A DNA stretch of 64,000 nt from Pseudoscleropodium purum (Eukaryota; Streptophyta; Bryopsida; Hypnales; Brachytheciaceae): positions 14,066,173-14,130,172 of the forward strand of contig OZ017798.1 in assembly GCA_963969395.1 (NCBI GenBank). Direction: 5' to 3'. The position numbers and the translations under genes are program-made. This document shows positions 1-12,639 of the stretch, in pieces. A model generated the notes under the pieces. The model did no database searches, was not told the origin of the DNA, and saw only the letters and a program-made list of their open reading frames with translations. The number at the start of each line of letters is the position of its first letter. Within the stretch, counting starts at the first letter, position 1.

Positions 1-628
1 TGGTGGTAGTATGCTGTTGGTGGTACGGGCCTTGACCCGAAGCCGAGTCCCATTTACATATTTCAAATTCTCTCTCGTGTTGAATGAGTGCTAGCTTATT
101 GTCATGAAGCGCAAAAATCTGTTGGTTAGCAACTCATAAGTCATGTGTCATGCAAACTGCAGGCAATGCACAGGCTTGGTCTCGGCTTACAAGGAAGCTG
201 GTGGACCCTTGCTGCTTTTCAATGGGTAAGATCACATCCACCGCAAGTATTCTCAAGAGTCGTTTATACAAGAATCATTTATACTTGTTGCTGACTCAGT
301 TGGAGTATTTTGAGAGTTGAATTGTTTTCATCCACAATCTTTCTCAATATGTGAGTAATGAAATTATCAACTGAAATCACTTTCGATGAGAGGGCTTGGG
401 AAAGATTCAACGGACACTGCTCATGGTGATTGTTATATTACCGATCCCAGCAATTTGTCATTCTTCTAATATGAAAGAATTATGGAAAGTTCCTAATTGG
501 ATGTTATTTGTTTTCCTTGTTGGCAGTGTCGTTTCTTCCAGGCCTTCTCCCGTTTGCATTCATCCCGAAGCGTTTTGGCTGATCCTGTCTTGTCACACGA
601 GGGAGGTTCACTTCTGAAAAGTGCGTAA
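1..628 (+). CDS. C-terminal exons of a MATE-family transporter (EDS5/DTX-like), partial at left edge
   Basis: Three exon pieces join in phase 0: the end of an exon at 1-22 (GGSMLLV before a gtacgg donor), 163-225, and 527-628 ending in TAA. The last two read AMHRLGLGLQGSWWTLAAFQW and then CRFFQAF, a basic stretch, and a short polar tail ending LLKSA. A GLGLxGxWWxLxxFQWxRF motif followed by a short tail is how plant EDS5-type MATE transporters end (last membrane helix and C-terminus). MATE proteins are 12-helix cation-coupled exporters; the EDS5 branch sits in the plastid envelope and exports salicylate precursors in Arabidopsis. Only about 60 residues are visible, so the substrate and exact subfamily are inference. 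The first piece (1-22) is the least certain. The stop sits inside a potential donor (gcGTAAGG), so a further exon is possible but not needed. Confidence 0.68.
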
Positions 629-3200
629 GGAGTCCCCGGCTTCTCCAAGACTGGCACTCCGACTTGTAGGCGGGGTCGCCGCTGAACAGCCTTTCCATCA
701 TTTTGTATGCACCTGGGTACAGATGATCTACAGCGGAGGTCGATGGAGCCTACGACGATTCTGACCTTTGTATGGCATTTCTTCTTCAAAGTCAGGGTTC
801 ACAGTCTTGCAAGCTGCTTACTTGGTCGACGTCTATATCCAGTTTCAATTGTTCAAATCATTTCAATTTTTCCAACTCAAATTTCTGCTACCCCAACAAT
901 GATCAAATCGGATCACTGGCTCAAATCGATTTAAGGACGTGTCGAACAACCAGAAACTCATGGCGACGTTTTTTAATGTCACCTCTTAAGAGTTCCTAAA
1001 GGTTGTCACTGTCACTTTTCAAAGCATTCTTCTGCAAGGGCCATAATATATCATTGCAAATGGCTCCCCATAGTCTTGAAAAAATTCAATTTACGCTTTG
1101 GTTGTAATCTTACCCTTCATTTGCTGACTTGACGATTTCCAAAGCGCTAACATTGTTTAACCCCATATTTTGAATGGGAGATCTCTATTGTTCAACTGTA
1201 CCTCCTTTCAAGTGGTATCAATCTCTGATAAGGCGAATTTCTTTCTCAGCATTTAATATAAAAAATAAAAAAAACTTAGAAGCATAATTCTTGTCTGCTC
1301 ATGTGCTTGTTAGAGGCATCCATATTAGTTTGTATTTCAAATTGTCTTACCCAGTACAACCATTGTACTCTTTTGTGAAATTGTAACATATTATTATGCA
1401 TCTGTTTCAAAGGTCTTCACCTAATTGCTGCGTTGTTTTGGTTGGGATATTAAGCTATAACCGTGGCCAGTGATGTCAAATTTTGGAGGGATTGCTAGAC
1501 TCTGATCATGGCTACAGCTTTGAATTACACACAAAAAAGTTCCCTAAGTCTAACTTGTTTCTAAAAGTGAACCCTGTAGATTCTTTCATGATATGTATAG
1601 ATTACATTCATGAGAGTTTAGGGTCAATTTTAGGTGTATCTATTTTCAACACTTTGAAATTTCATAGTTCTTATTTTTTTTACAATGTTCCTAGAAGATC
1701 CAAAATTTCATTCAAATAACACATAAAAACATTTGCAATTGAATAATACAAACCATGTCCAAATCCTTATGCAAACTACTTTGGGTGTTGTTACCTTTAG
1801 AGTTTGCACATTTGTTCAAAGCTTCAATACCAATTGCTTATGTGAAGGCAAAGTCATTGACTACATAGATTGAAGCTAAGATATGCATATCCATTGTGGA
1901 CCTTCAATCCATTTTTTCCTATCTACATTCATTCAACATTTCATAGTTTAAAATTTTGAACAAATATTAACAAGAGTGCAATTGGATTGAGGGTCTACAA
2001 TAAATATGCATATATTAGATCCAATTTATAGTTGAAACAAGGGGGCCAAAAAATTGAGAAGTCTTCCTCTTCAAACCCACCCATTTGCCATTCAAAAGTC
2101 CTCTTTTTTAGAGATTGTAATACTTGAGTTGGTGTAAATTAGAAAGAGGGCATGCAATGACTAAAAAGTTATTAAAAAGTCTAAAATGAAAAAATGATGT
2201 TTAAAAAATACTATTTTTCAATTAGATTGACTTCCTTGAGGTTGGTTTGTCTATAATTTTGGGCTTCAAAATTTGAGGGATTTTTTTGCAAAATTATAAA
2301 AAAATTGGACCACATTATAGGACCTTCATGGAAATCCCTAAGTTTTCATTTCATAGTGTAATCATTTTCCAAGGACTTCTAGATTTAGCCAATCAAAACC
2401 TTCCAAAAAATTTGTCCCTTTATCTTTGGATTTAGTTTAAACCAAGCCTTAGTTCTAATCTAACAGGGTTTATTTTGTTACTTCTACAAGAGAGTCCTCG
2501 GATTTGATGTTAGCTTTGATGATGAAATATTGAAATCCATTTATTTTCATGTTTGGGAAAAAATATAGTACATAAATATTTAAGGCACTTTTGTTTGCTT
2601 CCTAATTCAATCATCTTACTTTTGCCCTTAGTACTGTAAAAAAATCATCCAAATTTGTTTATTTTCTAAAAAATTCACTTTAGTGATTATGTGATTTGAC
2701 TTAAATAGAATAGTTATAGAATGGTTTTATACTTGCAAACCAGTAGTAAAAGAAATTCAAATAGGAGTTATAGATACACTAGATTTGGGGCTAATCATTT
2801 TATTTTTTTTAGCTTGAAGATAGGGCATGGTATCTTGAACCTCCATAAGTACCTACAAAGGATACCACATTAGTTTAATGGTAAATACTTTAATATCTTT
2901 GGATATGTAGGGAAGTAGTTATGGATTGTTTTATAGATGTTCATGAGTCCATCTTGTGAATGGTTTTGTAATTGAAGGATATACTACTTCAAAAATATAA
3001 AGAAATTACAATTTTAACCCTTAAATACTTAAACTTTGCAATATATAAATTTTAGGCAACTCTCTACAAAGGGAGTTTTATTACTTTCTTTGAAATTTTT
3101 ACACAACATGTGCCTGAGGAATAGTTTAAAGGCCCAACAATTTTCTTAAATTTTGACTACATGATTAAAAAATTATTGTTGCTATGTCATTTTTAATGCT
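629..3200. other. 3' flank of the MATE gene and AT-rich spacer
   Basis: The first part (about 629-1260) still has mixed composition and may be 3' untranslated sequence; an A-rich AATAAA-type stretch lies near 1253-1275. From about 1.7 kb the sequence is strongly AT-rich, with no open frame that resembles a protein and no clear tandem repeat. I see no gene in it. Confidence 0.5.
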
Positions 3201-3845
3201 CGATGGGCAGTTCAAAAGTTTCTTTTAAAAAATACTTTTTTAAGAAATGAAAATTTGAAATTGGTTTTCATGATTTGTTTATACGTGGAAAGCTTTGGAT
3301 CATTCCATTTTGATTCATGAGATGAAAATTATGAGGAGTTTTAGTTTGTGGGTAGTTAATTATGGATTCTCTATCCAAAAATAAACTTTGAAGTTTTTTA
3401 TTTAATTCAATTTTCAGTATTTTTTGAAAAAAATAAAATCATAGGATGTAAATTGTTTATCACAACATTACAACTATTGGGATTGAAAATTTTCAATTCC
3501 ATAATTAAATTCTTAACAATTTAGTATTTTGAATCATTCTCTAATCTCTACTTTCTATTTATTATTATTTTTCTGTATGTTGTACAATTCCAAATGATCT
3601 AAAAAATTTCAAGCATGTATCCAACTTGCCTTGAAGAATGGATCCAAAGAAGCACCACCATTTTGGACATTTTTTCATACAAATTAAGAACATCTTTTCA
3701 TTGGATAGTAAGTACCTACTATCCACCCAAAAGTGACTTACACTACTCATTTTTGGGTTTTAAAGGTATTAAAATTTTCATTTGCAACCCCCTACCCTCT
3801 CTTGTCATTTTCAGAAACCAACATAGTGACAATTAATATGGGATA

Positions 3846-4070
3846 ATTCCTCCCATATCTGTATCTGGAATTGTATTGGTATCCAATACCTATATTTAAT
3901 ATTCATCTCGTATCCATATTTGGTATTGTGTACATATCCAATACGCCTATTCAATATTCATCCCATATTCATATTCAATACTATGTATGTATCCGATACT
4001 TGTATTCAATATTCATCATGTATCTATATCTGGTACTGTTTATGTATCAGATATTCATTTTGTATTTCAT
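3846..4070. repeat. 55-bp tandem repeat, about four copies
   Basis: Units begin at about 3846, 3901, 3956 and 4011, exactly 55 bases apart, each with attcatc(c/t)c followed by tatcTatatctgg-like and tatccaatac-like segments. The array is AT-rich and degenerate. Because 55 is not a multiple of three, the apparent open frame over it cycles through reading frames and is not a gene. Similar wording occurs without clear periodicity at about 6130-6270. Confidence 0.85.
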
Positions 4071-4225
4071 ATTTGGACAACTCAGATTAAATCTCACAAG
4101 ATCAACGGCTTGTGATTTTTTGAGAAATCAATAGTAATTTTGAGGGTAAGCATTTTTTATTAAAAAAAATCAATGGCTTGTAAATTTTTTGAGATAGGGG
4201 GGAGGCAACTAATGCAAACTAGGGG

Positions 4226-4588
4226 CAGGGTTGACAGGACGTCCGGACGCGGACGCTGTGTCCACAGCGTCCATTGACATTTGCGTCCGCCTGTCCCCCG
4301 TCCGCCCCGTCCGTCCGCCCGGTTACGACTGTTCGATCGACACGCAGACTGATGCGATCCGCACGATCTGGGCGTCCGCCTCGGGCCGTCCGCCCGGTTA
4401 CGACTGTCCGATCGACACGCGGACTGATGCGGTCTGCACGATCTGGGCGTCCGCTCCACCCATCTGCCCCGCCCCGCCCGTCCGCCTTCCGACGGCGGGA
4501 GGGACGCTGCATCTGCTAGCGTCCGTGCGTTTGGACGTCTGGAAAACAGACGCTATTTTGGGGCGGACGTTGAGATTCGTCAACCTTG
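4226..4588 (+). mobile_element. GC-rich non-autonomous hAT element (MITE), copy 1
   Basis: The element starts CAGGGTTGACAGGAC and ends GATTCGTCAACCTTG, giving imperfect terminal inverted repeats (CAGGGTTGAC / CAAGGTTGAC). It is flanked by ACTAGGGG at 4218-4225 and ACTAGAGG at 4589-4596, an 8-bp target duplication with one mismatch. Inverted ends beginning CA(G/A)GG together with 8-bp duplications are typical of the hAT superfamily. The 363-bp interior is very rich in CpG and GGACG/CGTCC words, has a perfect 10-bp-arm palindrome at 4251-4272, and carries a 75-bp tandem duplication (units from 4321 and 4396) that copy 2 lacks. It has no transposase. The apparent open frames across it arise from GC-rich repeats. 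Confidence 0.9.
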
Positions 4589-4889
4589 ACTAGAGGGGAG
4601 CCATCTTTTGAGAGGATAGTGACCTTGTGAAGTGTAGTTGGCTGGTTTTTCGCATGGCCAAAAAAAGGATTTCTGTCATTTCAAATGTTAACATCTTGCA
4701 ATCTACAAAGTAGAAATTTTTGAAATTTTTTTCACATCTTTTCAAACCAGATTACTACAAGATCCCACGGTTATATGTGTCCAATGATGTAGTTTATTTT
4801 CTAAAATTTGGTACTTGCACTAGAAATGACAATTTTGGATCGTTTTTGGTGAAAATATAGTTGGAAACATTTAAGAGTTAGTTGAAAAA

Positions 4890-7800
4890 TTATAATCCAA
4901 CTTGGATTTCATTCATAAAACAAATATGCACCTTTGAAAAAATGTATGCCTTCTTGGAGTTGGCTTCAAGATATTCAAATTGTTAGTTTGCATGATAATA
5001 GGTTTGTCTACCTTACACAAATCTAATTCAATCACGAAGTAACTTTTGTCCTAGTTCCATCCAAAGCGGGATATTATCAATCCTTCTAATGTGTAGATAG
5101 GGGTTATTTTTTTCAATTTTGAAAGTTTTTTGGTTGTTTGCCTTTTCTAGCATTGGGGTTTACCTATTCAGATGTTAAATTGAGTGTTTTTGCACCGTTT
5201 TTCTTAATTGGCAGTTTTGTAGCCAATTTGGTTTATATTCTTCAGGTAGTTGGTTGGTGTGGTTGGTGAGTTTCCAAGTTGGTTTGATGTTCAGTTGAAT
5301 CAGTTGGTGGTGGTTGGAGTTGTCCCTGCAAGTTTCCTATTGGGTGAGGAATTTCGATTTGGAAAGGACCCACTGTTAAAATGTCCAGTGAGCGTCCCAA
5401 CCAAATGGGCTGTCTTTTCTTTTGTCTCGTTTGTGAGCGGGTGGGTGTGTCATTTCTTTGTGATATTGTATTGTATTGTGTGAGATTGTTACTTTGGATT
5501 GAGTGCTATTTAGATGAGTAGTTTGTGTGTCAGATCAATGAGAAAGAGAAATTTGAATCTGATTGGATTGTGCATAAATTTAACTTGTATTATTGGTGCA
5601 GTGCTGGAATGGAATGAATGAATTTTTTTTTAAATTGGATACTATGAAACTGAAGTTGTGTCATGCTTTGTTGGAATGCCTAATTGAGTATGTGTTGGTC
5701 TGTGTGCTTGATTGTACTACTCTAATTGGTAATTAGTTGATATCAGTGTGATGGGATTTGAGTGTGAATCTTAAACCTTCAATGAGAGTTCCGAGTCTGT
5801 TGTGTCACTTGTGTGATGAACTGCATAATTAGCTTAATTGGAAGTATTGGATTATTGTGATTGTGTTTGTGTAAGTATGGACTATGAGTGTATTAGAAGA
5901 GTGAATTATGATGGATGACTGAAAGTGTTGAAACCCAATTGAGTTCTTTTGAGTGGCCAGTGGATAGTGAGAGAACATGTTTTCAGACAATTAGTTTAAC
6001 TCAATGGATTTTTTTATTTTATTAGCCCCCTATTCCTACCTGAACATAATTTTTTAAATTCCCAACCCAGATATAACCCAAACTCACCTATCCAATCTGT
6101 AATTTTAGAGTGAAAATGGAATCTACAATTGATATGGGATTTCCCCATATCTATATCATTTATCAGTGTACATCCTTTGTATCTGTATTCATATCCCCAA
6201 ACCATATCCGTATTCATATTTATATCTCATCTTTGTATTTGTACCCCATATCTGTATTCCAAATCAATAGCTTGGAGATTGGTTTCAATTTTTTCCTGTA
6301 AGCAGATTGATGGTTTGTGATTTTTGAAAATTGAAAGTGGGGAAGAGATCTTTTCACTGGATAGTTGTTTTTGCATGTTTGTTTGAGAATGCATGGGTGT
6401 CAAATTGAAAATATATTATGTGAGCGTTACAATTGTTATATACCAAATTGGAAGTTGAAGGAAGTAGAAGCTAGAGGGTCAAGTGTCCCTGTGTTTAGTT
6501 CTGGATGCCATTGATAGTATAATCCAAATTGAGTAGTAACTGAAAAATGAATGAAGTCAAATCGGATCTCTTAAAATCTAAATTTTGTTGTTAGATTTTA
6601 AAAGTGTTATGAGTGTAAACGAATTAAGGTAGGTGGCTCTAAAAGTGATACGTTAAGGGCTGTTGGGCCTTTTTTATGGTTTTCAGATGCTTGAAAATAT
6701 TTTTTTCATTATTTTTCACTTGAAGAAGAATTGATGCAGAATCTAACCCAAGTGGTTTCATATTTTTTGGAGCTATTATAAATTAGTTATGAATTTTCAA
6801 AAAATTCTGCCATAGGTCCCTATTTGTGGCTTGTAGCCCTTGCAAAATCCACTATTAAATGGTCTGAAAAAAGATATGACTTTACCAAAAACAAGCATTT
6901 AGGCATGCAAAAAGTGTTAGAGAAGGTTCCTAAATGCAACCTTCACTGAAACTTGAATGGAAGCTTGAATTAATTATTATTTCAGATTTTTTTAGCATAT
7001 GTAAAAAGGTAGTTGGCCCACCAATTCTCATTTTGAAAAAAGTTAATGAATACCTATCCACTTAATTAGAAATGGATCACCAGTATTTCTTAAACCAACC
7101 TTTAAAAAAATATGAACCATCCATTGAAAAACAATGAACCAACTCTTCCTCTTCACTAGCATAATCAATAGTCCATCATGTATCCATTTTTGAGCTGTTT
7201 AGAGAACGGTTTGAAGAAGAGGGTTGATTTTAGAGCACACTACTATATGTAATTCCATTGGTGTCTAGATCTATGAGTGATTTACAAATAAGTCTAATTG
7301 ATTCTAATTTAAAGAAGAAGAATTGCAAATTTTGGTGTGAAAAGAATTATTCTAAAGTAATTGTGTTGTTCAAAACTCTAAGATCATATTGGAAATTCAA
7401 CACTTGGTAGATAAATAAGAATTTAAGCAAATAGAAAAAAAATTCAATCATTGAAGTGCTTCAAGATATATTACCAATTGGAAAAGTAAGTTGTAAGTTG
7501 TAAGCTTTAAAGATTCATTTGAGAAATCAAGCTATGCAGCAGTAAAGACCAATTTTGATATTCAAGATGAAAGTAATAAAGTTGATTTAGAGATTAAAGC
7601 TATCTATTGTGAATAGTTTTGTTTTTTTCATTTGGGGTGAGTGATGGTTTCTATCCATAAACCAATTAGGGTGGGGCAATGTATCTTTTTTTAAATTTGC
7701 TCTAGTGTTTTCTTCTTAAAGTGATTGGCGACAAATCAATTTTCTACAGTTGAGGTAGATATTAGAAGGCTACTTTTGAAATTTGGTTGTCGAAGTAACT

Positions 7801-8280
7801 TGTGACTAGAAATGAAATTTTGGTGGAATTTGGGCTATTAATAGTGCATGCTCAAAGAGATCTAGGCTGCAGTTTTTCGGTTTAAGTAGAATTTTGTAAT
7901 ATCCTTAGCAACAGAATGCAAATGTCCAGCAAAGAAATGGCCATTTCATTGAAACAAGAAATGAACAACATTTGTGGAAAAGGAGACTTGTAGTCCTAAC
8001 TAGAGCTTGAAAACAAAACAAAAATACGATAACTTGCAATGATTTTCATTTAGAGTCTTATCCCAGCCCAAATCTTGCAAGAAGAGTGACATAGTTTCAA
8101 ACATTTCAAGACCTTATGGATTGACAAATACAAACTCTACCATTCCTTGACCAAGAAGCACCCACACCTAACCCTAGAGTATTGTTCAACTTCATCAAAT
8201 GTGTGATGAAGAGAAAATCCATTTTGCATAAGCAAACGTGTGCCACATGAATTTTTTTTAACACTGGAAGATCATAAGAG
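4890..8280. other. AT-rich spacer with one relic of the 55-bp-repeat family
   Basis: No coding frame of note. Around 6110-6350 the sequence echoes the insertion at 3685-4618: runs of tatctgtattcatatcc words, a following (a)tcaatgGcTTg segment and a terminal atcttttcactggatagt segment similar to one near 3692-3712. This suggests a second, shorter copy of the same repeat. The rest looks like featureless AT-rich intergenic DNA. Confidence 0.45.
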
Positions 8281-8589
8281 ATAAATTAGAGACAATATAT
8301 ACTAAGATGGCAATACAATGACAATAAGCTTTGGAAAAATACCTCCAAGAAGAAGCTCATGCCAACTTGCACTTTTCCCCTATAGTGAACCAAAGAATTG
8401 AACCATGTACCCAAAAATGACAACAAACAAATAATGAAACTTAGCTGTGTTATGTGAAAGTAATAACAAAACCTCAAGATAAAAATGTGGTGCAATTAGA
8501 GGCCTACCACCTGATTCCTGAATTGCAAACACTACAGAATACCATCTATAAAAAGCTAAGCTATAGAAAAGGCACAAACACGTCTACAG

Positions 8590-11570
8590 AAGTCACGCAA
8601 TCACTACATAACACATACGCTCTATGGCCAATATCCATTGTTGAAAGCAATCATCATATGGGAAGTTTGTCAAAGTAAACACATTTTGACAATGCATCCT
8701 GGTGACGACACAGAAGTGTGGGTCTAGCCGATTATGGAGTCTATCATTCAAGAAAGACAATGCAGAGAATGTGCGTTTGTCTTCTACATTGCCAAGAATG
8801 TGAACCATGGCAATTTCTGCCAGTTTCATATACTTTCTAAATTTTTTGCCCAGAGCCGAGTTTGCATCTAACATCCACCATAACTTCATTAATGGGCTCA
8901 CGAATTGATGTGCATGAGCATGTAGTGGAGGGAGTTCTATAGTTGCCTAAGCATTGGCAATCATGGCAATTTTAAAGAGTGGCTGCTCCAACTCCAAAGC
9001 AAATGTCCAACATAGTTGGAATGCAACGCTTGTTGTCACCCTTCCCTATCCACTTTGGCTCCCTAGAAAAATTCTTAATTATGTCCATGTGTTTTGGAAA
9101 CTATTGTTGCAATCTCCTTGTAGGTAGTACTATGGAAAAACAATACCCAAAGCATCCATCAAGTCACGATTAGGGAATCTACTAGCCATTTCGTCCATCA
9201 ACTTCTTTGCAGCCTCTATCTCACAACAAAAAGGCAATAGTCCAGTTGGGCTAGCTAAAGAACGTGTCATTCAAACAGAAGCAGGGAAGCAATTCAAAGC
9301 ATCATTCATCCATTAGCATTGAACCAATCCAGTTCCTGCATTTGCAACTGAAGCTAATTCTCATTGCACTAACAACCTAAGTCAGCTCTCCTCGCATTAG
9401 TAACTAAAGTACACTCACATCACATCTGCAATGAAAGTTAGCTCTCCCATATGTACTACCGAAGCCAAGTCTCCATGAATGAAAGCAAATTTCCAAGGCA
9501 AATTATATTTCTAAATTGTAGCATGGACTATATTGAACCACAAAAACTAGAGCGCAAATGGAACTACACTCACCTTTGCAATTGTTTTGAACAATTGCAA
9601 CAATGGCCGTATATCCCTTTTGGTGAACCATTTTGCCATTGTGCAAGGCATGATATGTCTCTCTGTCTACGACAAGCGTCAAAGTCTCAAAAGGCAAGTT
9701 GAGATTTGCCTCCCACTTCATGAGGATCTTGTTTGTGAGAATACTGAAGCACTTGGTTATAGGCACGAAACTTGTCCTTTCCAAAAGTTGTATCACTATT
9801 AAAGTAGAGCGTGAAAAGTTTGCTTTGGCATGTGTCCAAGGCACCTACAAAATCACAAACAAAGACGTCACGTTTTTAAGTCCACTGAATGAGAGTATCT
9901 ACCTCCTCCAACATTGGTAGTATGGCCAGCATTCCAAGGAAAACGTAGGAATCTAGTAGTAGAGTAAGATTAGCTTGCACCCATGAAAAGTTTTAAGATA
10001 AGTGTCAATATGCTTATTAGGTCTCTTAGTTTAATAAGTCCGGCCAAAATGAAAACAACACAATGGAAGACTTCTAGCATTTCTTCAACACCAAGAATGA
10101 AATAGAGGAAACAAAAAGAATTTAGAAAAGTGAAAAAAAATTAGCGATGTGAACTCACCCATGCCTTTTGCTCCCATTGGCGGTCACTCTTGTTTGCAAG
10201 CATCAATGCAATTAGTCCCATATACTTTGCTAAGAGCCTGTAAATTGGAACCAAGCAATTGATCCAACATGTTTTAACATTTTTGAGCAATTTCAGGCCT
10301 TTGGAAGTTATTGCACCAAAGCCCTATATTCAATTGCCTTCTTTGGTGAGTGAGATAGGTATGCATGAATCATACGTAAGACCTCTTCAATATAGTGCAT
10401 GACCGTCAAGGAAGATAGTGATTGTACGGCCAAGTTCAAGCAGTGGACTATGTATTGAACTCCAGTTGCAAATGGAGCATATTTCTCCTTCATTTGTGTC
10501 ATGACCCTGGTTTTCAAGCCCTAAAAAGCACTCACACCATCTACACCAAAACACAACAACTTCTGTGCAATTTCAGGGTCACTCACCTCTTCACTCGTAG
10601 TTAGAGCACTAATGATCATAGCCAAAAGATTGTTTGCCGTGGCTCCATCAGACTCCATCTTTTGGATGGAGAGTAGGAGAGGTATGCGGCACCAATTTTG
10701 CATCACGTAAGCATGGATCGCAATTCAACTACTATTATCACATGAAGAAGTTTTGTCAATGGATAAGGCAATGAAAGTGGCAAAGCCTACAAAGACTCTT
10801 ATTTTTTGCTTGACGAAGTCATATATGTGCTCTGCCATAATCCACCTAGAGCCATCACTCCAATGCTTTTGAGGCATTTCTCAAACTTCGAGGAATTGGT
10901 ACAATTTGAACCGCGACTCAAACTCGGTCATTGGCTTGCTAGAAACAAACAATTGGAATAAGGTTACAAATTGTACATGTTTTTTGTAGGATTCTTGCAT
11001 ACTACACTTTTGGATCTGATCAGTCATAGTAGCAAGTGTACGAGGGACAAAGAAGGCCAAGTACTTCTTGTGGATTTCTCTCTTGCCATGTTTTGAGATG
11101 GTATCCCACTTTGCCTCCATCTGCACTACTTTACCATACACCACACTACATGGCTTGCACCACACTATATGCAACACTCTGTCCTCTGCCAACACCTCAT
11201 TCCAAAGTTCTTTTGTTGTCCAATTACATTGGAATTTTTTATGGAGGTCGTAGTTTTTCTTCAACTTCTTCAACGTAGTTGTGTTGGATGCTTCTGCATT
11301 TTTTCCACTATTGGAATTGAAATTACCACTTTGGTGGTTCTTTCTTCCATAGCTTGGCGAATCCATGAAGGCCTCATCGATCATCCAAGTCAACCATCTC
11401 GTCACCACTCAAATTGAGATCGTCCTCTTCGTTAGCAGAGTCCTCTTCATCAGCAGAGTCCTCTTCATCGTCAAACACTTGGACTACAACAGGGCTCGAC
11501 AAAAGGATCTCAATGTCCACAGATTCAGAGCCTCCAACCTCGACAGAGCTTCCCACCTTCTGGGCCATGG
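8590..11570 (-). pseudogene. Decayed hAT-type transposase (ZNF862/DUF4371-like)
   Basis: Reading down the minus strand, fragments follow the order of this hAT-like family. At 11568-11374 lies an acidic, low-complexity N-terminal segment. At 11408-10881 lies a zinc-finger-like segment (CKPC followed by a HGKREIH-type histidine pair) and then a KYLAFFVPRT-like stretch. At 10706-10308 the RNase-H core region reads CFGVDGVSAF, then MKEKYAPFATGVQYIVHCLN and SHSPKKAIEY. At 8901-8593 the C-terminal dimerisation region reads LAEIAMVHILGNVEDKRTFS and RLHNRLDPH. Stops and frame changes separate the pieces, so no intact protein remains. Between the core and the C-terminus (10300-8900) only short pieces, such as 9844-9503, stay open. 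Terminal repeats and target duplication were not found. Whether it is related to the GC-rich hAT elements in this window is unknown. Confidence 0.82.
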
Positions 11571-12630
11571 ATTATAAAGACCCACGATTGAGCGAGTTAC
11601 AACTTAAATTGAAATACGTACGCATTGTTTTCAAGCTTTTGGCATGCTTCTGAGACTTTGTTTCCAATGCCTTCTTCGATTATTGTGCCTTCCGCTCCGC
11701 AGCTTTGGCTTCTTGCTCCAATCAAGCAAGCTTCCTTTTGCGCCTCTCCACCATCAACACTACGTTTATGGGCTTTACAGTGCTTTTATTGTTGAGGTCC
11801 AGAGGGACGGCATGTGATTCCGCCATCGCCCCTAGGAAATTCCAAACTTGATCGACGACAACCTCTAATCCAAAACCAAATGACAAGTTTGGCAGTGACA
11901 ACTTCTCCAAACCCCAACTGAAACAAAACAACAATTGAAATAAGTGTACAAAACCCCAACCAAAACTCCAATTGAAACAAGTAAATAGAATTAGAAAAAG
12001 GATATTGTTTTTTTGTAAACCTATGCTATATTTTTGAGTGTGGTGCACTAATTTTCCACAATTCAAAATCCTACCCCCTCCACAATCATGAATTTCAAAG
12101 CAACCCATGATACTAAGTCCAAAAAAACAATGCCGCCACTCACTTGAGGAAGTGGAGATCAATGTAGCCACCTACAACTCAAAAAACAATGTACATGTTG
12201 CGGAGTGGCTATGAAAGCAAGGGATTTGAGTGATTATTGGCCCCACAAGACAAAATTGCAAAGCGGAATGGGCTACAAGAAATTGAATGGATGTATCACT
12301 GGCATTATGTTGCCATCTTGTTTTTCACGTCAACGTGGTCTTCTTTGCCAATGAAGCCGCACTTGTCCGCTCCCTCACATTGACAACGCCTGCTTTATGA
12401 TTTTTGTTGTCCTTCTCATCCCTACCTTCTCTTTGCATTCAAGAGGCTCCTCACCACTTTCAATGCTAATGTACCTATCCCTGCATAGTGCATTGGCAAT
12501 TTCAAGTGTATTTGCCTTGTTTTTTTGTATGGGCTTGGTGCTAAGCCAAAAAATTTGGTGCAATTTTGCACCAAATTACCTAAAAAAAACCTTGATTGTG
12601 AAGCTATTTTTGAATAAAGAATTATAAAAG
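11570..12630 (-). other. Flank of the hAT relic with open frames of unknown nature
   Basis: Minus-strand open stretches at 12171-11722 and 12563-12375 could be the 5' part or upstream exon of the transposase gene: the first ends with a basic RRKRKLA segment and has a MAESHAVPLDLNN segment before it. I recognise no domain, so this is left as possible transposon flank. Confidence 0.3.
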
Positions 12631-12639
12631 AAAAAAATG

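Larger units (their letters stand above)
3235..4870 (+). repeat. Dispersed repeat, copy A, interrupted by a 934-bp insertion
   Basis: Two blocks, about 3235-3684 and 4619-4870, match the reverse complement of a continuous block at about 16100-16830. Shared landmarks include the segments around tgttgtacaatt, gccttgaagaat, gaccttgtgaagt and atcttgcaatc. In copy B the last bases of the left block (acaaat) run straight into gtgaccttg; in copy A 934 bases (3685-4618) lie between them, holding a 55-bp tandem repeat and a GC-rich hAT element. The family is unknown to me; neither copy codes for a protein I recognise. The match was judged by eye and is imperfect. Confidence 0.7.

Noticed and set aside
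3871..4134. 87-codon frame rich in Tyr and Ile
   Set aside because: It is the translation of the 55-bp tandem repeat, which changes frame at each unit.
4160..4593. Open frames of 61-120 codons on both strands over 4.2-4.6 kb
   Set aside because: They lie inside the GC-rich hAT element. Stop codons are rare there because of composition, and the peptides are Arg/Pro/Asp-rich repeats that follow the DNA repeats.
6110..6320. Two overlapping 63-codon frames rich in Tyr, Ile, Ser
   Set aside because: Translations of tatctgtattc-type repeat words, not a gene.
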